Shown piece by piece: positions 62,328 through 64,000 of a stretch of 64,000 bases of DNA; the stretch's first letter is position 1, and each line of letters opens with the position of its first letter. A program made the translations under genes and the position numbers. Origin of the DNA: Spironucleus salmonicida (taxonomy: Eukaryota; Fornicata; Diplomonadida; Hexamitidae); the NCBI GenBank assembly GCA_000497125.2, contig CM035320.1, forward strand, positions 1,447,197-1,511,196, written 5' to 3'. The notes beneath the pieces were generated by a model. The model was given only the letters and a program-made list of their open reading frames with translations. It ran no database searches and was not told where the DNA came from.

Positions 62328-63977
62328 TCAAAATTCATTCTCTTCAGTTTCTAATTGTCCATCCAAATTATTATGATACTCCAACTCATTTTGAAGCGCT
62401 AGACATTCTTATACTTTTTATAAATATCTTTATTTACAAGCCTACGTCTAGACTTCTAGCAATTTTCCCCGCTCTTCAATAGAACTTCCTCTTGCACGGA
62501 GTAAATTAATCTGACTCACAGATAATTAATTATAATCTTAATATTCTAATTATAACCTATTATAATCATTTTCAATTAAACTGGCTCTTTAAGCTGTATT
62601 TCTTAAGAACTCTAACTCATTTTTATCAATTTAAACATACTCAATTTTTTATTAAAATTTCCAATTTTATACCTTAGCTATCTTAAGACTCTAAGACATC
62701 ATTTTGACGATTCGTAAACTATCACTATCTGAATCTGTTATATTACAAAATTAGTACATATACAATGGAACTTATCCTGTAAATGATGATTTCAATTCTG
62801 AAATGAACGGATTCGACAAGTTTGGATTTCCATTTCTGTCACTAGATAAAACTGCAACTACTTGTTTAATTTAGTTGAAAATTTAGTTGTTGGTATATTA
62901 TATGACTTTTGTGTACTACTAATAGGCATATTTTCGATCCGCATTCACCCATGCTGACTTTCCAACATCCTTAATAAGAAGCTGTTAATTAACCGATTTT
63001 TGTAAACAGGAACATTTCTACTCCTTTATCTTCTCTGCTAACGTTTACCCATTCGCCGAAATTCCTGATCTAGTCGACCTGAACATCGTCTTGTTGAGCT
63101 GCTCGAAAACATTTTAATTTCGTGATTTTGATAGTTCTACTGAGTTGCTCGGATACATCATTTGGCCTTTAATCGGGCCATTCTAAAGGAAAGAAAACTC
63201 ATTAGTTCCCTGCGTCAGTTGAATTTTGTAGTCGGTGCAGATTTTGGGAATTATTGCAATTTGGAAAAATGCCGTTTTCGAACAAAGTTGGTACTAATCT
63301 GTAGATACAATTTTAAGCTTCAAAATTGACGGTGTAGAAACACTGTATTTAACGACTTTTGGCATTATTTCTTAAAGAATTACATCGGGATGGGCTGGTT
63401 GGTTGAAAATGATATTTCTGGTTGTTATGCTTGTATCTATAAGAAGTATTGGTTCATATTGTTTATTCGCTAATGGGTTGCGTCTTTCCGTTTTTTATGT
63501 CTCGAAAATGTTGAATTCAATATTAATCTACTCAATTTTGTTGTATTATAGCGTAAGATATTCCAGTAATTTTGTAATTATTGACGGTCCATGGGGGCAA
63601 AATGCAAGTTCTACCGCCTCAGGAACTCTTTAATTTGGGGATGCATCTGGAATACGCTTCCGCTTCTATCCCATAACTGAATTATAGGTTGAAAAAAGCA
63701 GAATATTCTGGTCCTGGCCATCTGTTAGTTTTTCGAAAATTGGTGTCAAATCTTTTAATACTTAGATCGACTCTGTTGTTTCAGCATAAACATGTTTGAA
63801 CTTGTAAATTTCAGCTTCTTTTTCGGCTATTTTAGTATTTAGGGATTTTATATTTGAAGTTTTCTTGACTATTGCCAAATGCTCATCGTCTTATCTAAAT
63901 AAATTTATCATTTGGTTATTAAGCGCTCTAGAGGTAGAGGCAAAATCATCAGGAAGTAGTCTAATATTTGGGTGCAT
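62328..63977 (-). CDS. Kinesin-like protein with degenerate motor
   Basis: 549 residues. The central 300 residues follow a kinesin motor fold without its ATP machinery: the P-loop place reads AFCPHGPSIITKLLEY instead of A-Y-G-Q-T-G-x-G-K-T, and the end matches the motor C-terminus (IKQVVAVLSS, then NLSNPFISELKSSF for the R-D-S-K-L-T-x-L-L-Q-x-S-L-G region, and SLRIVKMMSQSLKIAKVQN for the T-L-x-F-A-x-R-A segment). A C-terminal coiled coil follows (LIENDYNRLQLEYQDYNQ). Motor-dead kinesin-14 relatives such as Vik1/Cik1 are precedents, but those have the coil N-terminal. Parts of the gene are GC-rich. Confidence 0.6.
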
Positions 63978-64000
63978 TTTAGATTTTACGAAATATAAAA

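Overview
The window is nuclear DNA of a flagellated, oxygen-poor-living protist that has reassigned two stop codons. TAA and TAG occur inside nearly every gene, at positions where glutamine fits, and only TGA ends reading frames (translation table 6). Under that code the window holds about 45 closely packed protein genes, none with a convincing intron, plus one tRNA. Code, lack of introns, AT-richness, leucine-rich-repeat proteins, ADP-forming acetyl-CoA synthetase, an A-type flavodiiron protein and a small cytochrome b5-like protein together suggest a diplomonad of the Hexamita/Trepomonas/Spironucleus group. That placement is inference: some oxymonads, ulvophyte algae and ciliates share the code, but fit the gene content less well.

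Layout. 1-9 kb: membrane protein (5' end outside the window), phosphohexomutase, HEAT protein, coiled-coil protein, acetyl-CoA synthetase. 9-17 kb: two unrecognised genes, a copine-type VWA protein, a single-pass membrane protein, retromer VPS29, RNA polymerase subunit RPB8, a Myb/SANT protein and a cyclin-box protein. 17-27 kb: IQCH-like protein, lysyl-tRNA synthetase, flavodiiron protein, Nup98-like nucleoporin, LRR protein, a basic protein. 27.5-34 kb: a 1440-residue XMAP215/TOG protein, a RING/YEATS-like protein, a MEK-type kinase. 34-47 kb: repeat protein, DDB1/CPSF-A-like propeller, RING coiled-coil protein, several unrecognised genes, tRNA-Phe, LRR protein. 48.6-57 kb: large coiled-coil protein, then a 902-bp direct repeat around a Rad3/XPD-like helicase with an eIF4E-like gene in each repeat copy, a SUN-domain protein and a Bud20/ZNF593 zinc finger. 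57-64 kb: helical protein, GLE1-like factor, cytochrome b5-like protein, RAB28 GTPase and a kinesin-like protein with no P-loop.

Together these are housekeeping and cytoskeletal genes: nuclear pore and envelope (Nup98, GLE1, SUN), flagellum and microtubules (IQCH-like, RAB28, TOG, kinesin-like), trafficking (VPS29), transcription and translation (RPB8, LysRS, eIF4E-like, Bud20) and anaerobic energy or oxygen defence (ACS, flavodiiron protein). Convergent neighbours often lie 0-30 bp apart, and one pair shares a TGATCA hexamer as both stop codons. The most unusual observations are the degenerate ATPases (helicase and kinesin-like), the tandem duplication that breaks the helicase gene, and how easily antisense frames masquerade as genes under this code. 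All translations were made by eye, so boundaries deserve a machine check with table 6.
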